Shown: one piece after another, positions 25,986 through 34,936 of the stretch
Layout: each line of letters starts with the position of its first letter
Position numbering within the stretch: position 1 is the first letter of the stretch
From: CAYMLL01 sp964390645
GTDB taxonomy: Bacteria > Planctomycetota > UBA8108
NCBI GenBank assembly: GCA_964390645.1
Contig: CAYMLL010000027.1
Span: 1 to 39,803 of the forward strand
Direction: 5' to 3'
DNA: 39,803 nt
Program-made: the position numbers and the translations under genes
Notes under the pieces: generated by a model
What the model was told of the DNA's origin: nothing
Database searches by the model: none
The model's input: only the letters and a program-made list of their open reading frames with translations

Positions 25986-26588
25986 ATGCTCTATCGTACG
26001 ATCTACAGCGTCGCTGTCTTGGTGTTGGCGCTTGCCGTTGTCTCCTGCGCGGGACCGCAGGGACGCATCATGGAAGACTCCGAGCAGGACCACGTCGGAG
26101 CGAGAGCGGCGGGAGCCGCTGCGTTCGACCGGCTGGTGGCCGGCTCGGTTTCGAAGCTTCTCGGCAGCCATCACGCGGCTCACGCGGGTGCGGGGAAGCT
26201 CAAGGTTGCGGTGCTGCGGATCGACAACGCGAGCGCGGAGGATCTCGGCGACTGGCAGGAGCAGATCTTCGATCTGATCTCCACGAGCGTCAACCAGTCG
26301 GGGCGCTACGAGACGGTCAGCGTGCGCTACGTCGACGCGGCTCTGCGAGAGACTCGACTGCGCCGCGACGATCTCTTTTTGCCGGCGAAGCGGCGTCAGT
26401 TTCTCGGGATTCTCGAGCGGGACGACAACCCCGCCCAGGTGCTGCTGTTCCCCAAGCTGTCGTCGGGCACCACGAGGGGCGACGGGATCGGTCAGCGCAA
26501 CTACCTGCTGACCCTGGAGCTCGTCGACGTCGCCAGCGGGAAGGACTACCGTGTCACGGAGCGCATCCGCAAGGCCTACAGGCGCTGA
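25986..26588 (+). CDS. Lipoprotein, LpoB-like (penicillin-binding-protein activator family)
   Basis: 200 residues. Signal peptide with lipobox VVSC (C21). The mature part: LVAGSVSKLLGS, KLKVAVLRIDNASAEDLGD, IFDLISTSVNQSGRYETVSV, QVLLFPKLSSGTT, NYLLTLELVDVASGKDYRVT. This order (beta strand with DN, helix, SGRYE strand, then LTLELVDV with a G-K turn) is that of LpoB/YcfM-type outer-membrane lipoproteins. In gamma-proteobacteria LpoB stimulates PBP1b; here activity on a cell-wall synthase is inference, and planctomycete peptidoglycan is atypical. GGAG lies 11 bases upstream of ATG. 26 bases after the previous lipoprotein gene. Confidence 0.82.
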   Translation: MLYRTIYSVAVLVLALAVVSCAGPQGRIMEDSEQDHVGARAAGAAAFDRLVAGSVSKLLGSHHAAHAGAGKLKVAVLRIDNASAEDLGDWQEQIFDLISTSVNQSGRYETVSVRYVDAALRETRLRRDDLFLPAKRRQFLGILERDDNPAQVLLFPKLSSGTTRGDGIGQRNYLLTLELVDVASGKDYRVTERIRKAYRR

Positions 26589-26637
26589 GCCGGCGCGGAA
26601 CTCGCGCCGAGAGTCTGGACCGTCGGAGCCGGCTTCC

Positions 26638-28002
26638 ATGCGTGCTCTCCTCACATCGACCTTGTTGCTCGCCGCGCAGGCTCTGCTGTCGTCCTGCGGG
26701 GGCGATCCGATGCTGCAGGTCCGTCGGGACTTCGCGGGAGGACGCTACGAGCTGGTTCGAGGCGAGCTGTCGAGGCTCGCTGCGAGCGATGTGAAGAACG
26801 AGCACGTCTGGCGGCTGGAGCGCAGCGTCGCGTCCCTCGCGATGGGGCGACCGAAGGAGGCCATCGGTGATCTGCGTCGCGCGCGCGACGAGCTCGAAGA
26901 TCTCGAGGGTACGGACTATTCGGGTTGGTTCCAGTCGGTTCTCCTCGACGACACACGGCTGGCGTATCAAGGTGCCGACTTCGAGATCGTTCTGGTCCGG
27001 GCCCTCCTCGCTCTCGCCGCTTTGATGACTGGCGAGGCGAATGACGCCGGCGCCTACGCGCTACAGGTCGGCGAGAAGCAACGTGAGATCATCGATGCCT
27101 TCGAGGCCAGGGACGGCAGCAAGCCGAAGAATGGCTACAAGCTCGTCGCTTTCGGCTCGTATCTGCGCGGTATCCTCGACGAGGGCGCGCTGAAGTTCGA
27201 CGTCGCCCGCAGGAGCTACGAGCGTGTGCGCGAGCTCGAGCCGACCTTCGTGTTCAACAACGAGAACGTCACCCGCATCACCGATGGGCACATCTCGGCA
27301 AAGGGCAACGGAGTGGTGCACGTGCTCGCCCTCGTCGGCCGTGGCCCCTTTCGCGTCGAGGTCGAGGAGCCGGTGACGCGGGACGCGTTCGCCATCGCAC
27401 AGCTGGTATGGGCGATCATCCGCGACCGTGCGACGATCCCGAACGTCGCCGCCGTGAAGATTCCGCAGCTGGCGTTCTACACGGACAACCCGACCGAGCT
27501 GCACGTCGAGGTCGACGGTCGGTCGGCCGGCGTCACCGCGGTCATCACCGACGTGGAGGAGACGGCGCGCCGGGAGTTCGAGGCGATGCGGGCGCACATC
27601 GTCGCGCGCGCGGTTCTCCGGCGTGCGGTGAAGGTGGCCCTTACCGAGGGGGCCAAGGAGGGCGTGCGTTCGCGCCGCCGCGAGTATCGCGCCGAGAACG
27701 CTCTTGTGGACCTCGCCATCTCCGGTGCCGGCATTCTCTGGGCCGCGCTCGAGTCGGCGGATCTGCGCTGCTGGAGCCTGTTGCCCGCCAGCTTTCAGGT
27801 GCTCCGTCTCGAGCTGCCGGCCGGGGAGCACGACATCGTCTTTCGCGCCGGTCGTCAGGCGGGGGCGCTCGGCTCTCCGCAGCGCGTCCGCGTGCATGTC
27901 AGCGATGGTCACAACACGTACGTCAGCGTCATGACCCCGACCGTTGACGGCGGGCCGCCGCCGCAGTCTTCACAGACGGTGCAGCCGGAGACCGGCTCAT
28001 GA
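26638..28002 (+). CDS. Lipoprotein, COG3014-like helical-repeat protein
   Basis: 454 residues. Signal peptide with lipobox LSSC (C20). The N-terminal half has TPR-like helices (FAGGRYELVRGELSRLAA, AMGRPKEAIGDLRRARDELE, ARRSYERVRELEPTF). The middle has GVVHVLALVGRGPFRVEV and a YTDNPTELHVEVDGR strand region. A helical stretch (ARAVLRRAVKVALTEGAKEG) follows, then a final beta part (LELPAGEHDIVFRAG) and a Pro/Gln tail. The overall plan matches the COG3014 lipoprotein family, often a neighbour of LpoB in gamma-proteobacteria; function unproven. ATG at 26638 opens the signal peptide, with GGAG 9 bases upstream. Confidence 0.8.
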   Translation: MRALLTSTLLLAAQALLSSCGGDPMLQVRRDFAGGRYELVRGELSRLAASDVKNEHVWRLERSVASLAMGRPKEAIGDLRRARDELEDLEGTDYSGWFQSVLLDDTRLAYQGADFEIVLVRALLALAALMTGEANDAGAYALQVGEKQREIIDAFEARDGSKPKNGYKLVAFGSYLRGILDEGALKFDVARRSYERVRELEPTFVFNNENVTRITDGHISAKGNGVVHVLALVGRGPFRVEVEEPVTRDAFAIAQLVWAIIRDRATIPNVAAVKIPQLAFYTDNPTELHVEVDGRSAGVTAVITDVEETARREFEAMRAHIVARAVLRRAVKVALTEGAKEGVRSRRREYRAENALVDLAISGAGILWAALESADLRCWSLLPASFQVLRLELPAGEHDIVFRAGRQAGALGSPQRVRVHVSDGHNTYVSVMTPTVDGGPPPQSSQTVQPETGS

Positions 28003-28033
28003 ACAGGTTCCGACCGGTGTTGTCGTACGAGAG

Positions 28034-28040
28034 AAGGAGG
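28034..28040 (+). promoter_or_regulatory. Near-perfect Shine-Dalgarno of the last lipoprotein gene
   Basis: AAGGAGG, 6 bases before ATG at 28047. It decides that start over an in-frame ATG at 27999 that overlaps the previous gene's stop. Confidence 0.75.
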
Positions 28041-28046
28041 TCCGCC

Positions 28047-28391
28047 ATGTCTCGAAGCGCCCCGTGCGCCGTGGCGCTGACTGCGTCGCTCGTCGTTCTT
28101 GCAGCCGTCGTCGGCTGTCAGAGCTACGGAAGTCCGCACGGCGTCCAGAACACTCGACCGATCACCCGCCTCGACACGATTCCCCGCGGCGCCAGGGTCC
28201 ACATCGAGCGGTTCAACATGCGCCTCGGCAAGGCGACCCCGGTCGACCTTCCGGCGGAGCTCGGCTCGAAGGACGTGGTCTCGGTGACGCTCGATGGCTA
28301 CCGGTCGTGGAAGGGCTCGCTCGGGGAGATCCCGGTGTCCGCACGTGGGACTCACGAGCTGGTGCTGGAGCCGCTGGCGCCGGTCGACTGA
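28047..28391 (+). CDS. Small lipoprotein with PEGA-like domain
   Basis: 114 residues. Signal peptide with lipobox VVGC (C24). The mature part resembles a single PEGA-type beta domain: IPRGARVHIERFNMRLGKAT-P, then VVSVTLDGYRSWKGSLGEIP and GTHELVLEPL. PEGA modules occur in surface and periplasmic proteins; no enzyme motif is present. In gamma-proteobacteria the third member of the LpoB/COG3014 cluster is YcfL, but I see no clear similarity to YcfL. Last gene of the four-lipoprotein run, 44 bases after the COG3014-like gene and followed by an inverted repeat. Confidence 0.75.
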   Translation: MSRSAPCAVALTASLVVLAAVVGCQSYGSPHGVQNTRPITRLDTIPRGARVHIERFNMRLGKATPVDLPAELGSKDVVSVTLDGYRSWKGSLGEIPVSARGTHELVLEPLAPVD

Positions 28392-28395
28392 CGTC

Positions 28396-28445
28396 CCGCA
28401 CGGGGGACCCGGCGGCCCGGCGGCGGCTGCTTCGCGCCCGTGCGG
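28396..28445 (+). terminator. Inverted repeat at the end of the lipoprotein operon
   Basis: CCGCACGGG (28396-28404) and CCCGTGCGG (28437-28445) are a perfect 9-bp inverted repeat with a GC-rich 32-base loop, starting 5 bases after the stop. No T tract. Confidence 0.4.
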
Positions 28446-28586
28446 AAGACTCGTTCTGCTCGGTGCCGGGAAGACTCCGTCCGGGAACCTCTCCCCCTTG
28501 GCGGGCATCCTCGACGACGTCTCTTCCCTCCTGCGGCGTCCGCGGTATCATGAGCTCCTTCTTCAGCGCAACAGGAGGACGGAGAG

Positions 28587-29642
28587 GTGTCCGCAGAGCA
28601 GCTTGGAATCGCTCTCGTCGGGAGCGGGATGATCAGTGAGTTCCAGTCGCGGGCCATCGCCGACCTCGACACCGCACGGGTCATCGGCTACTTCGACACG
28701 GTCGCCGAGCTGGCCCGCAAGCGAGCCGAGCAGTTCGGCACGCGGGCGTTCGTATCTCTGGACGAGCTGCTCGCGCATCCGGAGGTCGACGTCGTCTCGA
28801 TCTGCACGCCCAGCGGTGTGCACCTCGAGCCGGCGGTCGCGGCAGCGGATGCCGGCAAGCACGTCATGGTCGAGAAGCCCGTGGAGGTGACGACGGAGCG
28901 CATCGACCGCATCGTGGACGCTTGCCGCCGTGCCGGAGTCACGCTCGGCGCGATCTTTCCGAGGCGTTTCTTCGACACGAGCCGGATTCTCAAGGAAGCC
29001 ATCGATGCGGGACGCTTCGGCACGCTGAGCCTCGCCGACGTTTACATCAAGTGGTTCCGCACGCAGGAGTACTACGATCAAGGCGGATGGCGTGGCACCT
29101 GGAAGCTCGATGGCGGGGGCGCCCTGATGAACCAGGGGATTCACGGCATCGACCTGGTCCAGTGGCTCATGGGCGGGATCGAGAGCGTCTGCGGAAACGC
29201 CGCCCTGCGCTCGCACGAGCGGATCGAGGTGGAGGACACCGCGACGGCGTCCGTTCTGTACCACAACGGTGCGCTCGGGGTCATCGAGGGCTCGACAGCC
29301 TCCTGGCCGGGCCAGAAGATCCGCATCGAGATCTCCGGCTCGGCCGGTCACGTCGTCATGGAGGACGAGACGATCGTCGACTGGACCTTCGCCGAGGAGC
29401 TGCCCGGGGATGCGGAGATCGTCGAGAAGCACGGTCCACGTGCGGGACTCTCCGGCGGCGGTGCGGCCGATGCCAAGGCGATCGACAGTGAAGGCCATCG
29501 TCGGCAGTTCGCGGACTTCGTCGGCGCCATCCGCGAGGGTCGTACGCCGTTCTGCGACGGCTTCGAGGGACGCGCTGCCGTTGCGGTCATCACCGCGATC
29601 TACCGCTCGGCTCGGGAGGGGCGACGCGTCACCGTCGAGTGA
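28587..29642 (+). CDS. Gfo/Idh/MocA family oxidoreductase
   Basis: 351 residues. N-terminal Rossmann domain: LGIALVGSGMISEFQSRAI for NAD(P) binding, then VDVVSICTPSGVHLEPAVAA and the signature HVMVEKPVEVT (catalytic Lys of EKP). The C-terminal sandwich domain includes GGWRGTWKLDGGGALMNQGI-HGID, with the family histidine. Such enzymes oxidise or reduce sugars, inositols and related polyols; the substrate is not evident and no pathway genes lie beside it. Start is GTG at 28587 with AGGAGG about 9 bases upstream, both in good position. No signal peptide, so cytoplasmic. Confidence 0.93.
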   Translation: MSAEQLGIALVGSGMISEFQSRAIADLDTARVIGYFDTVAELARKRAEQFGTRAFVSLDELLAHPEVDVVSICTPSGVHLEPAVAAADAGKHVMVEKPVEVTTERIDRIVDACRRAGVTLGAIFPRRFFDTSRILKEAIDAGRFGTLSLADVYIKWFRTQEYYDQGGWRGTWKLDGGGALMNQGIHGIDLVQWLMGGIESVCGNAALRSHERIEVEDTATASVLYHNGALGVIEGSTASWPGQKIRIEISGSAGHVVMEDETIVDWTFAEELPGDAEIVEKHGPRAGLSGGGAADAKAIDSEGHRRQFADFVGAIREGRTPFCDGFEGRAAVAVITAIYRSAREGRRVTVE

Positions 29643-29828
29643 GACGTGCGGGCGGTCGCTCTACTACCTCGTCAGCCTCACCGTCGTCCTCCTGGAGCCG
29701 GTCGGCGTGTTGCGGATTGCCCTCGCCGGCGCCGCTCATCCCGTCGCTGCTGCGGCGCTTCGCGGTCCCGCTGCTGGCGTACACCGGGCGCCGGGGGCGT
29801 TCGGTGTCGTCTCGTTCGCGACGGTGAT

Positions 29829-29867
29829 GGATGGTGTGAGCGTCTGCGAGAGACGATCACACCATCC
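29829..29867. terminator. Long hairpin between convergent genes, likely bidirectional terminator
   Basis: GGATGGTGTGA (29829-29839) pairs perfectly with TCACACCATCC (29857-29867). After one G/A mismatch, CGTCT (29841-29845) pairs with AGACG (29851-29855), leaving a GCGAG loop: 16 pairs in all. It lies 21 bases past the stop of the minus-strand CotH gene and about 190 bases past the oxidoreductase stop. Confidence 0.65.
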
Positions 29868-29887
29868 TTCGCCGGCCGGATCCGGAC

Positions 29888-32800
29888 TCAGGCTCCGGCG
29901 CAGCCGAGGTCATCCTCGGTCGGATCCGTGCCTGCTTCCGGGAAGGGCGCCGCCGGAGCGATTCCCTGGCGGAAGAGGAAGTTGAGCAGGATGATCGCAT
30001 CGGTGAGGATCACCTGGCCGTCGTCATCCAGGTCCGCCGCGTCCTCGCAGATGAGCTGCGGCTCGAGGAAGAGGTGGTGCAGGATCTGCACGGCGTCCGA
30101 GACGTTGAGACGGCCCGAGAGGTCGGGGTCGCCGCGGATGAAGGTCCCGTCGCCGCTGTCAGGAACGGTGATCCGAAGCGTCTCGCTGTCCGACTCACCG
30201 ATTTCCGGGCAGGAGACGACGACCGCGTACTCGCCGTCCGCCGTGTCGTCCGGTACGCGGAAGGCGATGCGTGCCGGGGCGCCGGTGCAGTCGGTGTCCG
30301 CTGCCGCGATGACGGTGTCGCCGAGACGCACGGAGACGCCGAGGTGGAGATTCGCGCCGTGAATCGTCACCCACTCGCCGGCCTCGGTCTGTGCCGGATC
30401 GAGGCTGTCGATCATCGGGGCGCTCGTCAGCGCCGCGGTCACGGAGATCTGGGTCGTTCCGAGGACTTCGCCGGCGGTGCTGACTCCGATGAACGATATC
30501 TCGTTGACCCCCTGCGCGAGGGGCACGTCGACGTACCAGCCGAGCGGGTTGGAGTTCGAGAAGCTCGCTCGATCGCAGCCGGGGTGAGTGTCACCATCGA
30601 CCGTCACCAGGATGTCGCTGATGTCCACTCCGGCCTGACCCTCGAGGCGAACGACGTTGGTCTCGGCAGTGAAGTCGTCTCCTCCGTTGGTCGTCAGCTC
30701 GAAGTCGACCCTCGCGGTGACGTTGCGCGAAACCGCGTTGCGGATCATGGTCGAGCGCCGCTGGATGAAGCCGTTTGCCGACAGCACCTGCGTGTTCGAG
30801 AGGCGTCTTCTTTGGAGCGCCAGCTGGTACGGTCGCAGGAAGGCGCCGTTGAACTGGTGGTTGATCATCTCCCAGAGAATTCCGTACATCTGTCGCTTCA
30901 CCTTCGCGTGATTCCACAAGCGCTGCAGCTCGGGGAACTTCCCCCCCACGTTGGTGTAGGGCCGTGTGATGTCCGCCGGCGGTAGCCAGCCGCTGATGCG
31001 ACCGTCCTCGTAGGTGAGCTCCATATCCCACGGCAATAGCACCCACTGGCCGTCGGAGGGACGACGGTAGATGTAGGCATTCTTGCCACGATCCGTGCCC
31101 CAGGTATCCCAGTCCGTCGTGTGCATCCGGATCATGAGGACTCGCAGGAAGGCGTCGGTATCGATGTGGTCGTGGATGATCTCGTCGTAGACCTCGTTGG
31201 GGGTCTGGCGTCGGTCCATGACCTGTGCGAGGCGCACCAGATGGCTGAAGTCGTCCTTCTGCTCGTCGGAGCGCAGCGAGAAGAAGTAGCGGTAATTCTC
31301 CTTGTCCTCCGGTGGCAGGTCGGGTGTTCCCCACTTGCCGGCCGTGTAGGGCGGGTAGGTGAGCTTGCCGTCGGTGCTGTCCTCGCGGGAGCCGGCATCG
31401 GAGAACTCGAAGCGGTCGTCCATCTCGAAGAAGGAGCCGTGGGAGTCGCCCGGGAACCAGCGCTGGAGAAGCTCGCGATCCGGCACGTGGACGTGCTCGC
31501 GGACGCCCGAGCTGCGGCTGTTCGCCTGCCACTGGACAAGCCACTGGTAGAAGAATGGCGCCCTGGTGTTGCCCTGGTTGTGGCGGATCAGGTAGTTCGA
31601 GATGCGTTCCAGAGCCGACGTATCGCCGCGCTGGTGGCTCTCGAGCCCGAACTTCTTGATGCGGCCGTGGAGCGGATTGTCCTTCGGCATCTGGATGCGG
31701 AAGGAGCTCCACGCACCACGCGCCCAGGGGCTGCCGGAGAAGCGCGCTCGCGCATGGTGGTAGATGTCACGGTTCTGGAAAAGGAACGAGCCCTCGATCT
31801 TGTCGTTCGACAGCAAGCGTCGCGAGGACATGTAGCTCTCGGAGGCCGTGTCGGTCCAGAATCGGTACGACGGATGCGCGCCCGTCTGCGGGTTCTCGTG
31901 CCGGTAGATCACGTAGCTTCGGTCGAGCGAGTCCGTCGACTCGGCATCGACGACGCGCGGGTGCACGCGCTCGGCGGGATCGATCGGGTAGCGTTCCGTG
32001 CGACCGTTGGCGTCGGTCGCCACGATGTAGAAGATCACGCTGGTGCGGCTGCGCTGCCCGGGAATCGTCGCGGTGTACCGATTGCGCACGTTGGGCCCGG
32101 CCATGGGGACTTCGTTGAGGTCCTCGCTGTCCGGGTCAGCCGGACGGCTGGTGCTCCAGAACAGCTTGACGTCCTGCACCGTGTCCGGGTCGCGCACGCG
32201 GACGGTGATCGTCACGTCCTGGTTGTTTCTCGGCAGCGCCGGCTCCTGCACCAGCTTGTCGATGGTCGGGCCGAGGTTGGCGCTTCCGAGCGCCGCGATG
32301 CGCGCCGCCGTGGCACTGTTGCGGGCGCCGGGAGTGCCGAGATCCCGCGGAACGCTCAGAAGGTGCGACTTCGCGAAGTTCTGCAGGTCACCGTGCGTCT
32401 GGAAGGTCTCCGAGCCGACGATCCACCGGGCCTTCATCGAGATGTTGTAGCTGTTCCGCGTACGCAGCGGGGATCCGAGCTGCTGCTCGATGCGGTTCAC
32501 CTTGTAGTCGCCCTTGCTGCGCGCGATGAGCTTCAGCGAGCCACCGCCCTCGAGAACCTCGTCCGGATTGGTCGTGCGACCGGTATTGATATGGGTCCCC
32601 TGGATCTGCCACTGGCCGGGGCGCGTGCCGGGGCGTCCGAGTTCAGCCTCGAAGTCGCCATTTACCACGTAGTTGTCGCTGTCGGCCGGTACGAACTCGC
32701 CGCTTTCGAGTGACGGGATGGCCAGCACATCGCTCGATGAGATGCTCGAGTTATGGGTCTGCACTGCGAGGACGTTGGGCCCGACTTGCAACAGGTCCTT

Positions 32801-34936
32801 GAACTCCGAGACGTCGGCCTCGTACTCCCGGCGCTCCCGGGAGCTTCGTGCGCGCGAGTTGAACGCGGTCTCGAAGTCGTCGCCGGAGGGGCGCAGGTTC
32901 TCGATCACGATGCGGGTGCCGTTCAGGTATGCGGCGAATCCGTCGTCGTAGACGTTGTGGAAGCGCAGGCCCGTGACGGCGTCGATCTGCTCCTGCGTGA
33001 GAGGGAACTCGGTTCGCAGGTAGAAAGAGAGGTAGTTGTCCTCCATCCCCTCGATTGTCGAGAAGTTGTCGAAGCGATCCTCCTCGCCGTAGCCGATGGG
33101 TGTGGTCACGGGGTCCCAGCGGGAGTCGTCGAATCCGGGCTGGTGCCAGGCCGCGACCGGGTCGGACGGCTCCTCCGTGCCGGCGAAGAACTTGTAGCTC
33201 GCCCCGACCGGCACGAGAGTCGCGTCGGGAACGAAGGTGATGATGCGCTCGACCATACGGATGTCGTCGACGATCGTCAGCGCCATGCCGTTCGCCGCGA
33301 AGTGGAGCTCGGGCTCGCCGTTGAAGTAGACGCCGTCGTACTCGATCTCGGTGACGGAAGCCTTGCTCGAGTCGTCGCTGGACTCCCAGGACGACGGCAC
33401 GTTGTTGTCATGCCAGGCGTCGATCAGCTCCATCGAGGAGCCGCCGCCGTCCGCCCAGAGCGGCCACTGGCCTCCGTCGTGGTAGCGAACCGTGTCCGCG
33501 AGCTTGCCGTCGGCGTCCCGGAGGTTGACGCGCTCGCCGTCGTCTCGCAGGCGTCCGAAGGCATCAACCTCGTCGGGGTCGGGTCCGAAAACCATGTCGG
33601 CGGGCAGCCCGTAGACGTCGGTGACGTAGGCAGGGTCGCGCGCGACGACGAGATAGCTGTTCGCCGGCATCTCGGTTCCGGCCGGGAACTCGAAGTTGAT
33701 TCCGCGCGTGAACTTCCAACCGCTGATGTCGATTGTGCGGTCCGTGCTGCGGTTGTGCAGCTCGAGGTACTCGGCGAAGCTCTGGTCGCCGCTCGGTTCG
33801 CCGTGGAGAGGATGGTACATGATCTCGTTGATCACGATGTCGCTTTCCACGGCGATCGCGTTCGGCTCGCCTGGCGTCGGTTCCGCGCGGTCGATCCAGT
33901 CCTCGTCTCCGTCCGGCAGGCGGGCCTCGCTCTTCTCGCTCTGCTCCGGCCGGAAACTGTATCCGTCGATGACTCGCGTCCGGTCCGGGTTGACGAGCGA
34001 GACCAGGCGCTGGGCGCCGCTGCCGATCCCCGCGCCGTCTTCCCCGATGGGAGTGAGGTCGAGCCCGAGCTGTGTCTCGGTCAGGCGCAAGCGAGCGCGC
34101 GACGCGAGCACGGTGTTCGCGGGCAGTGCGCTGCGCTGAGTCTCGTCGTTGAGGTTGCGTCCCGTGACGATCCAGTAGCCCGAGAGGTCGACCTCGGCCT
34201 CGCCCTTGTTGTAGAGTTCCAGGAAGAGCTCGCCGGCGGTGTACAGCAGCGCTTCGTTCAGGACGACCGGGATATCGCCCGTGGTGGTGTCGTTCGCCTC
34301 GCCGGGACTGCCACCGATGATCGTGCCGTTCTCGCCGTGCGTCAGCAGGCCGTCGGTCTCCCAGTTGTCGGGGTCGTCCGGCTCATCGTAGGGGTCGTCG
34401 AGCCCGATCGAGTGTCCGAGCCCGTCACCGGAGACCGGCCACTTGCCGCGGTCGTCGTACCGTACGCGGCAGTGTACGACCCCGTTTTGCTCGGAGAGCT
34501 CGACGGCCTCGCCTCCGTTGGCGAGCGCACAGCCGGAGCCGTCGTCGAGGTCGCCGGGGTTGTCGTCGCAGTTGCCCGTGCCCCAGTCGCCGAGCGTGTT
34601 CTCGATGTTGTAACGTGCTCGGATCAGCTCCTGGTCAGCGCAGACGACGACGTAGTCACCGTCCTCCATGAAGAACCCGTCGGGAAACTGGAACTGTATC
34701 CCTCGTGAGAAGTACCAGCCGGACAGGTCGACCGGCGCGGGGGACGCGTTGTGGATCTCGATGTACTCCCCCGCACGGCCGGTACCGGCCGGATTGTACA
34801 TGATCTCCGTGATCACGATCAGCTGCGAGTTCTGGGCCCGTGCGGAGTCGCTCGAGGTCAGTGTGAGGAGGAGGCAGAGAGCGATAGATGCGGTCAAGGT
34901 GCCGGGTCGGCGATGGCAGGGGAGGCTATGGCTCAC
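29888..34936 (-). CDS. Large secreted protein: lamin-tail domains, CotH kinase-like domain, TIG-like and dockerin-like C-terminus
   Basis: About 1,682 residues. Signal peptide from GTG 34936 (TASIALCLLLTLTSSDSARA-Q). Three lamin-tail-like domains follow: LIVITEIMYNPAGTGRAGEY (about 40-145), VVLNEALLYTAGELFLELYN (about 220-330) and IVINEIMYHPLHGEPSGD (about 360-500). Then beta domains, one opening NYVVNGDFEAELGRPGTRPG and carbohydrate-binding-like. A CotH-type domain lies at about 1050-1390 (SFRIQMPKDNPLHGRIKKF, WGTDRGKNAYIYRRPSDGQW, LLPWDMELTYED). A TIG-like domain (GEWVTIHGANLHLGVSVRLG) and a C-terminal dockerin-like module (TFIRGDPDLSGRLNVSDAVQ ... DPTEDDLGC) end it. CotH relatives are atypical secreted or spore-coat kinases; activity here is inferred. 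GTG 34936 has AGGGA 8 bases upstream; the open frame to 35293 is low-complexity and not used. Confidence 0.87.
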   Translation of the reverse strand: MSHSLPCHRRPGTLTASIALCLLLTLTSSDSARAQNSQLIVITEIMYNPAGTGRAGEYIEIHNASPAPVDLSGWYFSRGIQFQFPDGFFMEDGDYVVVCADQELIRARYNIENTLGDWGTGNCDDNPGDLDDGSGCALANGGEAVELSEQNGVVHCRVRYDDRGKWPVSGDGLGHSIGLDDPYDEPDDPDNWETDGLLTHGENGTIIGGSPGEANDTTTGDIPVVLNEALLYTAGELFLELYNKGEAEVDLSGYWIVTGRNLNDETQRSALPANTVLASRARLRLTETQLGLDLTPIGEDGAGIGSGAQRLVSLVNPDRTRVIDGYSFRPEQSEKSEARLPDGDEDWIDRAEPTPGEPNAIAVESDIVINEIMYHPLHGEPSGDQSFAEYLELHNRSTDRTIDISGWKFTRGINFEFPAGTEMPANSYLVVARDPAYVTDVYGLPADMVFGPDPDEVDAFGRLRDDGERVNLRDADGKLADTVRYHDGGQWPLWADGGGSSMELIDAWHDNNVPSSWESSDDSSKASVTEIEYDGVYFNGEPELHFAANGMALTIVDDIRMVERIITFVPDATLVPVGASYKFFAGTEEPSDPVAAWHQPGFDDSRWDPVTTPIGYGEEDRFDNFSTIEGMEDNYLSFYLRTEFPLTQEQIDAVTGLRFHNVYDDGFAAYLNGTRIVIENLRPSGDDFETAFNSRARSSRERREYEADVSEFKDLLQVGPNVLAVQTHNSSISSSDVLAIPSLESGEFVPADSDNYVVNGDFEAELGRPGTRPGQWQIQGTHINTGRTTNPDEVLEGGGSLKLIARSKGDYKVNRIEQQLGSPLRTRNSYNISMKARWIVGSETFQTHGDLQNFAKSHLLSVPRDLGTPGARNSATAARIAALGSANLGPTIDKLVQEPALPRNNQDVTITVRVRDPDTVQDVKLFWSTSRPADPDSEDLNEVPMAGPNVRNRYTATIPGQRSRTSVIFYIVATDANGRTERYPIDPAERVHPRVVDAESTDSLDRSYVIYRHENPQTGAHPSYRFWTDTASESYMSSRRLLSNDKIEGSFLFQNRDIYHHARARFSGSPWARGAWSSFRIQMPKDNPLHGRIKKFGLESHQRGDTSALERISNYLIRHNQGNTRAPFFYQWLVQWQANSRSSGVREHVHVPDRELLQRWFPGDSHGSFFEMDDRFEFSDAGSREDSTDGKLTYPPYTAGKWGTPDLPPEDKENYRYFFSLRSDEQKDDFSHLVRLAQVMDRRQTPNEVYDEIIHDHIDTDAFLRVLMIRMHTTDWDTWGTDRGKNAYIYRRPSDGQWVLLPWDMELTYEDGRISGWLPPADITRPYTNVGGKFPELQRLWNHAKVKRQMYGILWEMINHQFNGAFLRPYQLALQRRRLSNTQVLSANGFIQRRSTMIRNAVSRNVTARVDFELTTNGGDDFTAETNVVRLEGQAGVDISDILVTVDGDTHPGCDRASFSNSNPLGWYVDVPLAQGVNEISFIGVSTAGEVLGTTQISVTAALTSAPMIDSLDPAQTEAGEWVTIHGANLHLGVSVRLGDTVIAAADTDCTGAPARIAFRVPDDTADGEYAVVVSCPEIGESDSETLRITVPDSGDGTFIRGDPDLSGRLNVSDAVQILHHLFLEPQLICEDAADLDDDGQVILTDAIILLNFLFRQGIAPAAPFPEAGTDPTEDDLGCAGA

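Noticed and set aside
29643..29828. Small gene between the oxidoreductase and the CotH gene
   Set aside because: Frames here are short, Arg/Ser/Pro-rich and lack a Shine-Dalgarno or recognisable motif.
32753..34708. Plus-strand open frame of 651 codons
   Set aside because: Antisense shadow of the CotH/lamin-tail gene, with Val/Asp/Arg/Glu repeats and no recognisable fold.
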